DNA of 6,225 bases from JBBRLG01 sp038231495 (GCA_038231495.1 JBBRLG010000450.1:1-6225); one strand, 5' to 3'. Positions 1 to 6,087 are shown, counted from the stretch's first letter. The notes: generated by a model from the sequence alone, not told the origin. Numbers and translations: made by a program.

Positions 1-81
1 GGCCTTGGGCGGGGGGAACAGGTGTTCGACGTTGTCCCATTGCAGGTCGGTCAAGTCGGTCGGGTAGGGTTTTCGGTTCAT
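1..81 (-). CDS. IS5-family transposase, N-terminal fragment (runs off the window)
   Basis: The 27 visible codons begin MNRKPYPTDLTDLQWDNVEH and continue LFPPPKA. The pattern RKPYPTDLTDxQW...LFPPPK is the characteristic opening of IS5-type transposases, the small N-terminal DUF4096-like helical domain that precedes the DDE catalytic core. The catalytic part is outside the window, so integrity cannot be judged. The ATG at 81-79 is the natural start because the conserved motif begins three residues later. No Shine-Dalgarno sequence precedes it, and a potential hairpin occupies that place. Its expected role is cut-and-paste mobilisation of the element that carries it. It points away from, and lies downstream of, the PKD-repeat gene. 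Confidence 0.85.
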   Translation of the reverse strand, partial: MNRKPYPTDLTDLQWDNVEHLFPPPKA

Positions 82-111
82 GCAGCTGAACTACGGACCG
101 CCGCCAGCTGC
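82..111 (-). promoter_or_regulatory. Inverted repeat directly before the transposase start
   Basis: GCAGCTG (111-105) and CAGCTGC (88-82) on the minus strand are perfect 7-base inverted repeats separated by 16 bases. The second arm touches the transposase ATG, in the place where a ribosome site would be. A hairpin there would limit translation initiation, a known way of keeping transposase levels low. Both arms contain the palindrome CAGCTG, so chance pairing or a protein-binding role is also possible. Confidence 0.35.
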
Positions 112-222
112 GACAAGGCGACTTTTTAAACACCCTCTTAGCTTCCCATCTTCGTCAAATGCAAGCTTTGTCTTGTCGAGTTTCAATCGTGTAATCAATG
201 CAAAACCGTTTAGGTTTTTTTT
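91..222 (-). pseudogene. Frame-shifted 3' tail of the PKD-repeat/transglutaminase-like gene
   Basis: After the A8 tract (222-215 on the minus strand) the +1 frame reads on as NLNGFALITRLKLDKTKLAF then DEDGKL. This looks more like a protein than the annotated frame, which gives KPKRFCIDYTIETRQDKACI and stops. The shifted frame continues through the presumed end of the insertion sequence at 137 and terminates at TAG (93-91) within the element leader. With seven A residues instead of eight, the main frame would flow directly into this tail. I infer that this was the ancestral C-terminal coding sequence, later cut by the insertion. Confidence 0.5.
119..137 (-). repeat. Putative terminal inverted repeat of the IS5-family element
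   Basis: On the minus strand this reads GAGGGTGTTTAAAAAGTCG, starting 56 bases upstream of the transposase ATG. Its position, the 5' G-rich start and the A-run resemble IS5-type ends. Its partner repeat is off the window, so the call depends on position and composition. Confidence 0.5.
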
Positions 223-2983
223 CAAAAGCGGCAAGCCCTTTTGCATCCGTAGTTGCGCCGTATGTGCTTCCGTAACTCGGGTCATACAGTTCATTATCAA
301 TTTTCACCACAGCATGGTTATCAAAAAGCGATGCCGGCCTTGGATTCCCTTGGCCGGGCAAATTGGCCTTGCTCGTAGTATCCTGCGTCACCTGAGGCGG
401 CGGGTCGTTAAGCCAGTTGTAGCCATGAGCGCCAACAAATGTGAAGCCGGCCTCCTCAGTTCTGTTGACCCAAAAATTAACGCCGCTAAGAGTCTTAGAT
501 CCGGCGACTGTTGGCCATTGTACACCTGCTTTTGAAAGTTCAGGGTACGCCCATTCTTTGACCACCATATACCATTTCTCGAGATCCGATGGTTCCGTTT
601 TAATCTGAAATATCCAGCCGGGTCGGAAGACCCCTTGTGCTTCCAGCACGTCGATCCAAAATGTGGACCATGCCACATAACCGCCGTCTTGCGTACTCAG
701 CAAGCTTTTTGTCCTAATGATGGGTTCCGCCTTGACGTAGTTTCCGTAATACGTCAACGCCGTGGTCGCGTCCCCCTTTCGCTCCGCCTGGATTGAATTC
801 ACTTTTCGATTTTTAAAGCTCTTCCAAGCGTTCTCGATCATCTTGGGTTCTGTGTCAGGGTTACCGCCATTGTAAATCGACCCTGACGCCAAAACGGTTT
901 CGTACAACGGGCGCGTATCATGTGGCGCTTTGAATGTTACATACAACTGGTTCGAGGAACTGCCGGCTTGGAACGTGCGCCCGTCCGACAACTTGATCGA
1001 CCACGCGATGGTCATCCGCGTACTCGTTACCGGGCCGAACGCCTTGTTCGCCGTGACGTTGCCCCCGTGCATGATTAACTCTTTCCGGTTGGAAAGGACC
1101 GTTACCGGCACTTCAACCTTGGTGCCGTCGGCAATCCCGGTGCCGCTGATTTGGCCGATGGCGATCACGGGGTCGAATAGTTCCAACGAAGCCGCGCCGG
1201 CCTGGATGTCAAAGACGAGGTTGGCGATCTGTAAGGTGCTAGGTGCCGCGCCGCCGACATAGGCCAAGGGGTCTTGGGCAAACAGTTCCGCTTGCGGATC
1301 CTTCTTCGAGCGATCCGCTTTCCAGGCGGACCCGTATTGCGTCGTCGTCCCGTCCGCTTTCGGATCAGAAGTCACTTGGAGGCCGCCTGTCGCCTGTTTG
1401 CCCGTTTCCCCGAAATCGACCTCTTGGATTTGCGCGCTTGGCTGCGCCAGGAAATTCGCTAGCCCGCCGATTGTGGCCCCCGCCGGTCCTATCATCCCAA
1501 GTATGATTGCCTGTCCAACATTAACCCCGTTGTTTGTCACCGTCACCGACCTGGTGTCCGTTCCCGGTGCCGAAAAGGCGTGGGAACCACGAACGTAAAA
1601 CGTGCCGTTCCCACCCGTAATCGTCCCCGCCGTGGCCGGGGTTCCGTCGCCCCAACTGATCGTCGCCGCAAACGACGCGGCCGTGTCATTCGGGTTGGAA
1701 TCGTAGATAGTCGCGACGGTATAAAACGGCGTCGGCTGGACATACGCGGCACCTGTGCCTGTGGCACCGCCGCCGACATCCGATACGCTGACCGACACGG
1801 GATAATTGGCGGCCGTGGCGTAGATGTGGCTGCCCTGCACGCTGAAGGTGCCATTCGCACCGCTGACCGTTCCTGACGTTGAAGAGGTGCCGTCGCCCCA
1901 GTTGATCGTCGCCGTGTAACCTGTCGCCGCGGTGTCCTGATAGGCGTCAGTAAACGTCGCCACGGTGACCGCGACCTGGGCAACCCCTTGCGTCGGTAGC
2001 AGGTTCGCGCCCGTGACCGTCAACACCGCGTCGGAGATGGTCGCCGTCGTCGTCGCCGTTGTTACGGTGCCATCGGTGTCCGTCAGCGTTACCGCCACCG
2101 GGTAGGAGCCGGCCTCGAAATAATTGTTGCTGCCGCTGACCGTGAAGCCGGTGAAGGAGAAGGCGACCGTCCCGGCCGTTTGCGCGCCGTCGCCCCAGTC
2201 GATTGCCGCGGTGAAATCGTCAACCGTCGCGTGCGGGTTGGCGTCGGTGAAGGTCGCGACCACACCGGACACCGATTGCCCTTGCACGCCCGTCAGCGCC
2301 GGCGCGCTCGCCGTCAGCGCCGCGTCCGCCACCGTGGCGGTGCCGTTTTCTTCAAAAACCACCGTACCCGAGGCGTCGGTGAGCGTCACGTCCGTCGTGT
2401 AACTGTCGGTTTCCGCGTAGGTGTGCGTGCCCCGGACGGCAGTCCCCGTGAAGGTGCCCGCGGTCGGAATCGACTTGTCGCCCCAGTCGATGGTGGCGGT
2501 CAGGCCGGTCGGGTCGCCGGTAAAGGTCGCCACGGTCACGTTGGTATTGGCGTTGCCTTCGACGGCGGTGATGGCGGCGGCGGTCAGCGTTGGCGTACCG
2601 CCGGCGACCGTCGCGGTGGCGGTCGTCGTGGCCGAGGAACCGCCGCCGTCGGTCACGGTCGTCGTCACGGTAAACGTGCCGCCGGTCGTATATTGATGCG
2701 CGCCCAGGACGGTGAGCGTGCCGTTGACCGAGGCGACGGAGGTTTCAAAGAAGGTGTTGGTCGAGCCGTCGCCCCAATCGACGCTGGCGAAGTAATCGCC
2801 GGGGCCGTTCGACGGGCCGGCGTCGGTGAAGGTGGCGATGGCAGTGTTGTTGGTCGTCGCGTACTGCTGCGCGTTGAAGTTGACGCCGGTGGCGCTGAGG
2901 GCGGGGTCGGCGACGGTCGCCGTGGACGGCACGACCGTGGTTTGGCCCGCGCCGATGTCGTCAAAAGTGTTGAGCGTGCTCAC
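155..2983 (-). CDS. PKD-like repeat protein with C-terminal transglutaminase-like domain, probably decayed
   Basis: The 942-aa product has five PKD-like beta-sandwich repeats (about residues 22-485, each with a WGD core), a linker and beta-rich region (about 485-690) and a transglutaminase-like domain (about 690-905). Such repeats usually build extracellular stalks or adhesins. The domain is inferred from GGYVAWSTFWIDVLEAQG (from 767), DNHAVV (His890) and LYDPSYG (Asp901), which match the Cys-His-Asp order of that fold. However, residue 769 is Tyr (TAT) where Cys is expected, so catalysis is probably lost. The GTG at 2983-2981 overlaps the TGA of the upstream gene and has no Shine-Dalgarno sequence, so translation would be coupled. 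The frame stays open to 3253, but that part lies over gene A and reads as Arg/Gly-rich shadow. There is no signal peptide, which is odd for this architecture. The 3' end shifts frame at an A8 tract and is cut by an insertion element. It may be a remnant rather than a working gene. Confidence 0.75.
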   Translation of the reverse strand: MSTLNTFDDIGAGQTTVVPSTATVADPALSATGVNFNAQQYATTNNTAIATFTDAGPSNGPGDYFASVDWGDGSTNTFFETSVASVNGTLTVLGAHQYTTGGTFTVTTTVTDGGGSSATTTATATVAGGTPTLTAAAITAVEGNANTNVTVATFTGDPTGLTATIDWGDKSIPTAGTFTGTAVRGTHTYAETDSYTTDVTLTDASGTVVFEENGTATVADAALTASAPALTGVQGQSVSGVVATFTDANPHATVDDFTAAIDWGDGAQTAGTVAFSFTGFTVSGSNNYFEAGSYPVAVTLTDTDGTVTTATTTATISDAVLTVTGANLLPTQGVAQVAVTVATFTDAYQDTAATGYTATINWGDGTSSTSGTVSGANGTFSVQGSHIYATAANYPVSVSVSDVGGGATGTGAAYVQPTPFYTVATIYDSNPNDTAASFAATISWGDGTPATAGTITGGNGTFYVRGSHAFSAPGTDTRSVTVTNNGVNVGQAIILGMIGPAGATIGGLANFLAQPSAQIQEVDFGETGKQATGGLQVTSDPKADGTTTQYGSAWKADRSKKDPQAELFAQDPLAYVGGAAPSTLQIANLVFDIQAGAASLELFDPVIAIGQISGTGIADGTKVEVPVTVLSNRKELIMHGGNVTANKAFGPVTSTRMTIAWSIKLSDGRTFQAGSSSNQLYVTFKAPHDTRPLYETVLASGSIYNGGNPDTEPKMIENAWKSFKNRKVNSIQAERKGDATTALTYYGNYVKAEPIIRTKSLLSTQDGGYVAWSTFWIDVLEAQGVFRPGWIFQIKTEPSDLEKWYMVVKEWAYPELSKAGVQWPTVAGSKTLSGVNFWVNRTEEAGFTFVGAHGYNWLNDPPPQVTQDTTSKANLPGQGNPRPASLFDNHAVVKIDNELYDPSYGSTYGATTDAKGLAAFEKKPKRFCIDYTIETRQDKACI
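1529..2926 (-). repeat. Array of five degenerate PKD-like repeats (protein level)
   Basis: Core tryptophans of the [ST/AV]-x-[IV]-x-WGD motif fall at residues 70, 167, 263, 362 and 444 (codons at 2776, 2485, 2197, 1900 and 1654), spaced 97, 96, 99 and 82 residues. Each unit runs: VATFTDA, then TATIDWGDG, then a GTF...GSHxY strand, then SYPVxVTLTDxxG, then a linker such as ATVADAALTA. The second unit has WGDK instead of WGDG, and the last two are joined without the usual linker (YVQPTPFYTVATIYD). The units have diverged at DNA level. The first unit lacks a leader domain, so the array probably once extended further toward the N-terminus. Confidence 0.85.
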
Positions 2984-4161
2984 GGTTTCGGGTCCGGCTT
3001 GGGTTCGATCTTGATCTTCTTGTCGGCGGCAAGGAGGTGGGCGTAGGCCTTGACCGTTTGCAGCGGCTCCGGCACTTTTTCGCGGACTAACACCTTCTCC
3101 TCGAACTCGACCAGGTCCGGCTTCTCGGCCAACTCGAAGTAGAACGGCTTGGGGTCTTTGGCCCCGACCTTGCCCTTCTGCCCGAACAAGAAAGTCTTGC
3201 CGGAGGCCGTGTCGGTGAGCGCCCCGGTGATCGGCTGGTCGGCCTTCTTCCACACTTCTTCGATGGTGCGGTCGCCCTGCGCCGGCTTCTTCGCGAGGTA
3301 GATTTTGCCGGAGTCCGTGACGAAGAAGTAGGTCGTGCCCTGGACGAAGACTTGGAACCGCTCGTTAAAGCACGGGTCTTTGATCTTTTCGATCAGTGCC
3401 CACTGGCCGTAATCGTCGTTGTGCCAGATGCCGAGCATCGGCTTGAGCGGATTCTTCGCCTTTTCCCACTGGTCGTCGCAACTGACGGAGACGATGGTAC
3501 GCTTGCGCGTCAATTCGATTTCTTCTTGGAGCGACTCGCTGGCGATAACCACAAAGTCCCATTGGTGCCCCTTGCCCGGCACTACGTCGTAAAAGAACTC
3601 GTAGTTGGAGAACGGGTTTTCTTTCTCGGCCACTTTATCCCGGCGGTTCACGAAGCGACGCACGGCTTCATACATTAAATCCAGGACGTTGCGTCGGTTG
3701 CTATTGCGTACGACGTCGTCCGGCGAGCTTGATTCTATCCTTTCGTCTTCCGGGTAATCATTCTCATTCGGTGGCCCGTATGCCTTTATGGAGGTGACTC
3801 GCTCCGCGATGGCGGCGAGCGGCATTGCAAAAGTGGCGATTTCCCGCCTGCGAGGACCGGGCGCTGGACTCGCGTTTACGAGCACCAACTCGCCGTGGTT
3901 CAGTTTCATGCGGGGAGAAAAATCGATAGACTCTTCGGTTGTGCCAGACCGCAGGAAAGGGCAAAATTGCCAAACCCGGACATCCTTGCCGGCTAAATCC
4001 CCCCGGTAGAAAGACAGCGAGGTTCTCGTTGTGTAAACCGCCCCTTCGTGGACGACGCCGATTGGCAGAGCGGCGGTTGCCGGTTCAACGTCCTCCTCGT
4101 CCGCGAACGCGTAGAGTGTCGAACAGGCCACAAATAACAGGAGCAAAATGCCTTTGGTCAT
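2980..4161 (-). CDS. Secreted paralog A, family of unknown function (393 aa)
   Basis: I do not recognise this family. Residues 1-20 form a signal peptide (MTKG, then ILLLLFVAC, then a likely cut after AFA), so export is expected. FVAC at 10-13 is a weak lipobox, but copy B does not share it. The N-terminal half (about 33-220) begins LPIGVVHEGAVY and contains ESIDFSPR and NPFSNYEFFYD. The C-terminal module (about 239-355) holds LKPMLGIWH, GQWAL, PCFNERF, VTDSGKIY, RTIEEVW, TDTASGKTFLFG and PKPFYFEL. The paired strands TTYFFVTDSGKIYL and KTFLFG...PFYFEL faintly recall hemopexin blades, a weak inference. The tail is Lys/Pro-rich (KIKIEPKPDPKP). It is the third unit of a tandem array with copies B and C and is preceded by a 27-nt spacer with GAGGG four bases from the ATG. 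Its stop overlaps the GTG of the PKD-repeat frame. Confidence 0.9.
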   Translation of the reverse strand: MTKGILLLLFVACSTLYAFADEEDVEPATAALPIGVVHEGAVYTTRTSLSFYRGDLAGKDVRVWQFCPFLRSGTTEESIDFSPRMKLNHGELVLVNASPAPGPRRREIATFAMPLAAIAERVTSIKAYGPPNENDYPEDERIESSSPDDVVRNSNRRNVLDLMYEAVRRFVNRRDKVAEKENPFSNYEFFYDVVPGKGHQWDFVVIASESLQEEIELTRKRTIVSVSCDDQWEKAKNPLKPMLGIWHNDDYGQWALIEKIKDPCFNERFQVFVQGTTYFFVTDSGKIYLAKKPAQGDRTIEEVWKKADQPITGALTDTASGKTFLFGQKGKVGAKDPKPFYFELAEKPDLVEFEEKVLVREKVPEPLQTVKAYAHLLAADKKIKIEPKPDPKP

Positions 4162-4188
4162 CGCGCCCTCGCGGTGGTTGGCCGGCCG
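4162..4188 (-). promoter_or_regulatory. Conserved 27-nt intergenic spacer with ribosome binding site, B to A
   Basis: Between the stop of copy B and the ATG of copy A the minus strand carries CGGCCGGCCA, then ACCACCGCGAGGGCGCG. GAGGG (4170-4166) is the Shine-Dalgarno element, four bases from the ATG. The spacer matches the one before copy B at 24 of 27 positions, so it moved with the gene during duplication. No promoter or terminator is seen, which fits a single transcript. Confidence 0.8.
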
Positions 4189-5409
4189 TCACGGCTTCGG
4201 GTCCAGTTTAGGTTCGGGCCTGGGTTCGATCTTGATCTTCTTGTCGGCAAGCAGCACTTTCGCGTAGGACAGGGAAATGTCCAGCGACCGCGGCAGCGAC
4301 TTATCGATCAGCGGCCGGCGCTCGAACGGGCAAAGCTGGGGCTTCTCTGACAGTTCAAAGTAGAAGGGTTTGGGGCTATCGATAAGCTCGGCCCCGAACA
4401 GGAAAGTCTTGCCGGACGCGGTGTCCGTGATCGCCCCGTTGATCGGCCGCTTCTTGTCGATCCACACTTCCTCGATCGTGCGTTCGCCCTTGTCCGGCTT
4501 CTTGGAGAGGTAGACCTTGCCGGAATCGGTGACGAAGTAGTAGGCGGTGCCGGTGGGGAATACATGGAACCGCTCGTTGAAGCAAGGATTCTTCACTTTA
4601 TCGACCAGCGCCCACTGGCCGCGCTCGTCCAGGTGCCAGAAGCCGAGCATCGGCTTGAGCGGTTCCTTACCAGTCTTCCAATCGCCCGAATAGTCAGCGG
4701 CCAGTGGCTTCTTCCCTTTCACAGGATTAGCCGCCGATTCTTTTCGCAACCCTTCAATCTCCTCTTGCAACGACGCACTGGCAATTATTACATAATTACA
4801 ACCGCCGCTCTTTGCAGCCAGCAAATCGTAAAAAAATTCGTAATTTGAAAACGGATGATTTTGAGTCAGCACATTGTCTCTATCGTTGATAAATGTGCAT
4901 AACTGCGAAAAAATAGCATTTAATATATTATTACTCTTGGCATATAGAACACAGTCGTCAAATTCGTATTCATCGACGTGGGCAATCCGACCTCCCCCCT
5001 TGGGATCGCGAAGATTCGTTACTATAGCTAGACGCCTATCAATTTTCGACAGTGGTATTCCGTAAGTGTGAAATCCTACCGAGTGATGTCCATTATCGGA
5101 CATTCCTTCCATTGGGTTAGCATTGACGGACACGAGTAAGTCGTCGAGAAACTTCCATCGCGGTGGAAAATCGATCGATTCCGAGACGTGGCCCGTCGCA
5201 TTCCATGGGCCGATTCGGCACACCCGGGGTGCCTTAATCGAGAGCTGCGCCTGGTAAACCCACAGCGATAAATCCGTGGAATAGATGGACCCGTTGTGAA
5301 CGACACCAATTTGCAGACCAGATGTTTCGGGCGCGTCGTGTTTCTCGCCCGCGGACGCGCAGGGTGCATAATAGACTATGAATAGTAGAATCAAGGTACC
5401 GCTGTTCAT
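4189..5409 (-). CDS. Secreted paralog B, family of unknown function (406 aa)
   Basis: Tandem paralog of copy A, also without recognised function. Residues 1-20 (MNSGTLILLFIVYYAPCASA) look like a signal peptide with an ASA cut site. The N-terminal half shares LQIGVVHNGSIYST, SESIDFPPR, NHPFSNYEFFYDLL and YVIIASASLQEEIE with copy A but is otherwise diverged. The C-terminal module (about 251-362) is conserved: LKPMLGFWHLDERGQWAL, NPCFNERF, YYFVTDSGKVYLSKKP, RTIEEVW, TDTASGKTFLFG and PKPFYFELSEKP. It is nearly identical to the surviving part of copy C. The tail EPRPEPKLDPKP is one four-residue Lys/Pro unit longer than in copy A. The ATG follows a GAGGG site. Residues about 144-223 are encoded by an AT-rich stretch (about 37% GC by hand count) unlike the rest of the locus, which suggests mosaic origin or relaxed constraint there. 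Confidence 0.9.
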   Translation of the reverse strand: MNSGTLILLFIVYYAPCASAGEKHDAPETSGLQIGVVHNGSIYSTDLSLWVYQAQLSIKAPRVCRIGPWNATGHVSESIDFPPRWKFLDDLLVSVNANPMEGMSDNGHHSVGFHTYGIPLSKIDRRLAIVTNLRDPKGGGRIAHVDEYEFDDCVLYAKSNNILNAIFSQLCTFINDRDNVLTQNHPFSNYEFFYDLLAAKSGGCNYVIIASASLQEEIEGLRKESAANPVKGKKPLAADYSGDWKTGKEPLKPMLGFWHLDERGQWALVDKVKNPCFNERFHVFPTGTAYYFVTDSGKVYLSKKPDKGERTIEEVWIDKKRPINGAITDTASGKTFLFGAELIDSPKPFYFELSEKPQLCPFERRPLIDKSLPRSLDISLSYAKVLLADKKIKIEPRPEPKLDPKP

Positions 5410-5436
5410 CGCGCCCTCGCGGTGGTCGCTCGGCCG
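5410..5436 (-). promoter_or_regulatory. Conserved 27-nt intergenic spacer with ribosome binding site, C to B
   Basis: This spacer has the same length and nearly the same sequence as the one before copy A (CGGCCGAGCG, then ACCACCGCGAGGGCGCG). The three differences all lie in the four bases after CGGCCG. The GAGGG (5418-5414) and the run to the ATG are unchanged, so the ribosome site is either preserved by selection or homogenised. Confidence 0.8.
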
Positions 5437-6087
5437 TCACGGCTTCGGGTCCGGTTTTGGCTCCGGCTTGGGTTCAATCTTGATCTTCTTGTCGGCGAGC
5501 AGCACTTTCGCGTAGGACAGGGAAATATCCAACGACCGCGGCAGCGACTTGTCGATCAACGGCCGGCGCTCGAACGGGCAAAGCTGCGGCTTCTCCGACA
5601 ATTCAAAGTAAAAGGGCTTGGGACTGTCGATCAGTTCGGCCCCGAACAGGAATGTCTTGCCGGAGGCGGTATCCGTGATCGCACCGTTGATCGGCCGCTT
5701 CTTGTCGATCCAAACTTCCTCGATCGTGCGTTCTCCCTTGTCCGGCTTCTTGGATATGTAAACCTTGCCGCTGTCGGTGACGAAGTAGTACGCGGTGCCG
5801 GTGGGGAATACATGGAACCGCTCGTTGAAGCAAGGGTTCTTCACCTTATCGACCAGTGCCCACTGACCGCGCTCGTCCAGGTGCCAGAAGCCGAGCATCG
5901 GCTTGAGCGCTTCCTTCACCTGATTCCACTGAGTCGAATACCACACGGCGGGAGGCTTTTTCCCAACTTTGGGCTTCTCTTCGGGACTTTTGCGCTCGGA
6001 TTCAATCGCTTCCTGGAGGGATTCACTCGCGATAATTACATAATCGCAAGCACCCCCTTTGATAGGGAGTAGATCGTAGAAGAATTC
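5437..6087 (-). pseudogene. Paralog C, 5'-truncated copy of the secreted family
   Basis: Homology to copies A and B starts abruptly at EFFYDLLPI (6087) and continues through CDYVIIASESLQEAIE, a variable linker, then the whole C-terminal module and the tail EPKPEPKPDPKP*. This gives 216 residues against about 400 in the intact copies, so the signal peptide and most of the N-terminal domain are missing. The frame is open upstream only to a TAA at 6117-6115, with no ATG, GTG or TTG before the GTG at 5946. That GTG lies inside the variable linker and would give a 169-residue cytoplasmic fragment. In the C-terminal module I count about 38 base differences from copy B over some 475 bases, but only four amino-acid changes (P/A, L/I, R/K, L/P). 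The copy was therefore under purifying selection, or kept similar by conversion, until recently. Confidence 0.75.

Larger units (their letters stand above)
1..137 (-). mobile_element. IS5-family insertion sequence, partial (transposase-proximal end)
   Basis: A transposase start codon lies at 81-79. A short leader separates it from a putative element tip reading GAGGGTGTTTAAAAAGTCG on the minus strand, from 137 inward. Just outside the tip is CTAA (141-138), compatible with the short TA/TNA-type targets known for IS5-family subgroups. The element interrupts the 3' end of the PKD-repeat gene: reading across 137 leaves protein-like sequence (DEDGKL) and enters leader sequence that ends at a stop 44 bases inside. 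The rest of the element, including the other inverted repeat and the second target copy, lies beyond position 1, so the exact boundary is inferred from one end only. Confidence 0.7.
2980..6087 (-). repeat. Tandem array of three paralogous genes (A, B, truncated C)
   Basis: The repeated unit is a 27-nt spacer plus a gene of about 1.2 kb. Homology ends exactly at the TGA of copy A on the left, where the PKD frame begins, and inside copy C on the right. B and C are about 92% identical in DNA over the C-terminal module (hand count), while A is more distant. The order of divergence suggests an older A/(B,C) split and a later B/C duplication or conversion. Confidence 0.85.

Noticed and set aside
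215..222. Programmed -1 frameshift at the A8 tract
   Set aside because: A -1 slip reads ACC then TAA, an immediate stop, so it cannot reach the protein-like tail, which needs +1 or loss of one base.
1529..2926. Direct DNA repeats or a CRISPR-like array in the repetitive region
   Set aside because: The periodicity is at protein level (about 82-99 residues), units are degenerate in DNA, and there are no short identical repeats with uniform spacers.
2180..3046. Long plus-strand frame of 288 residues opposite the PKD repeats
   Set aside because: It is Arg/Gly/Val-rich and repetitive only because the PKD repeats beneath it are. Long antisense frames are common in high-GC coding DNA.
2984..3253. 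N-terminal extension of the PKD frame starting at 3253 (MEEGRPADHRGAHRHG...)
   Set aside because: It lies entirely over the well-supported end of paralog A in another frame and reads as Arg/Gly-rich shadow sequence with no domain or signal peptide.
4162..4188. Transcription terminator in the GC-rich spacer (GGCCGGCC palindrome)
   Set aside because: The palindrome is short, has no following T-run and is broken in the sister spacer. The close spacing fits one transcript.
3365..5833. Small overlapping minus-strand frames inside paralogs A, B and C, such as MLQRAVPCIPHRH... in B and C
   Set aside because: They are out-of-frame readings of the conserved C-terminal module. Their similarity between copies follows from the main frame, and their Arg/Ser/Pro bias is typical of shadows.
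5422..6072. Plus-strand frame of 216 residues opposite paralog C
   Set aside because: It mirrors the conserved minus-strand codons. Similar antisense frames (MEPLVEARILH...) recur opposite A and B, as expected for shadows of paralogs, and they have no ribosome site or recognisable domain.
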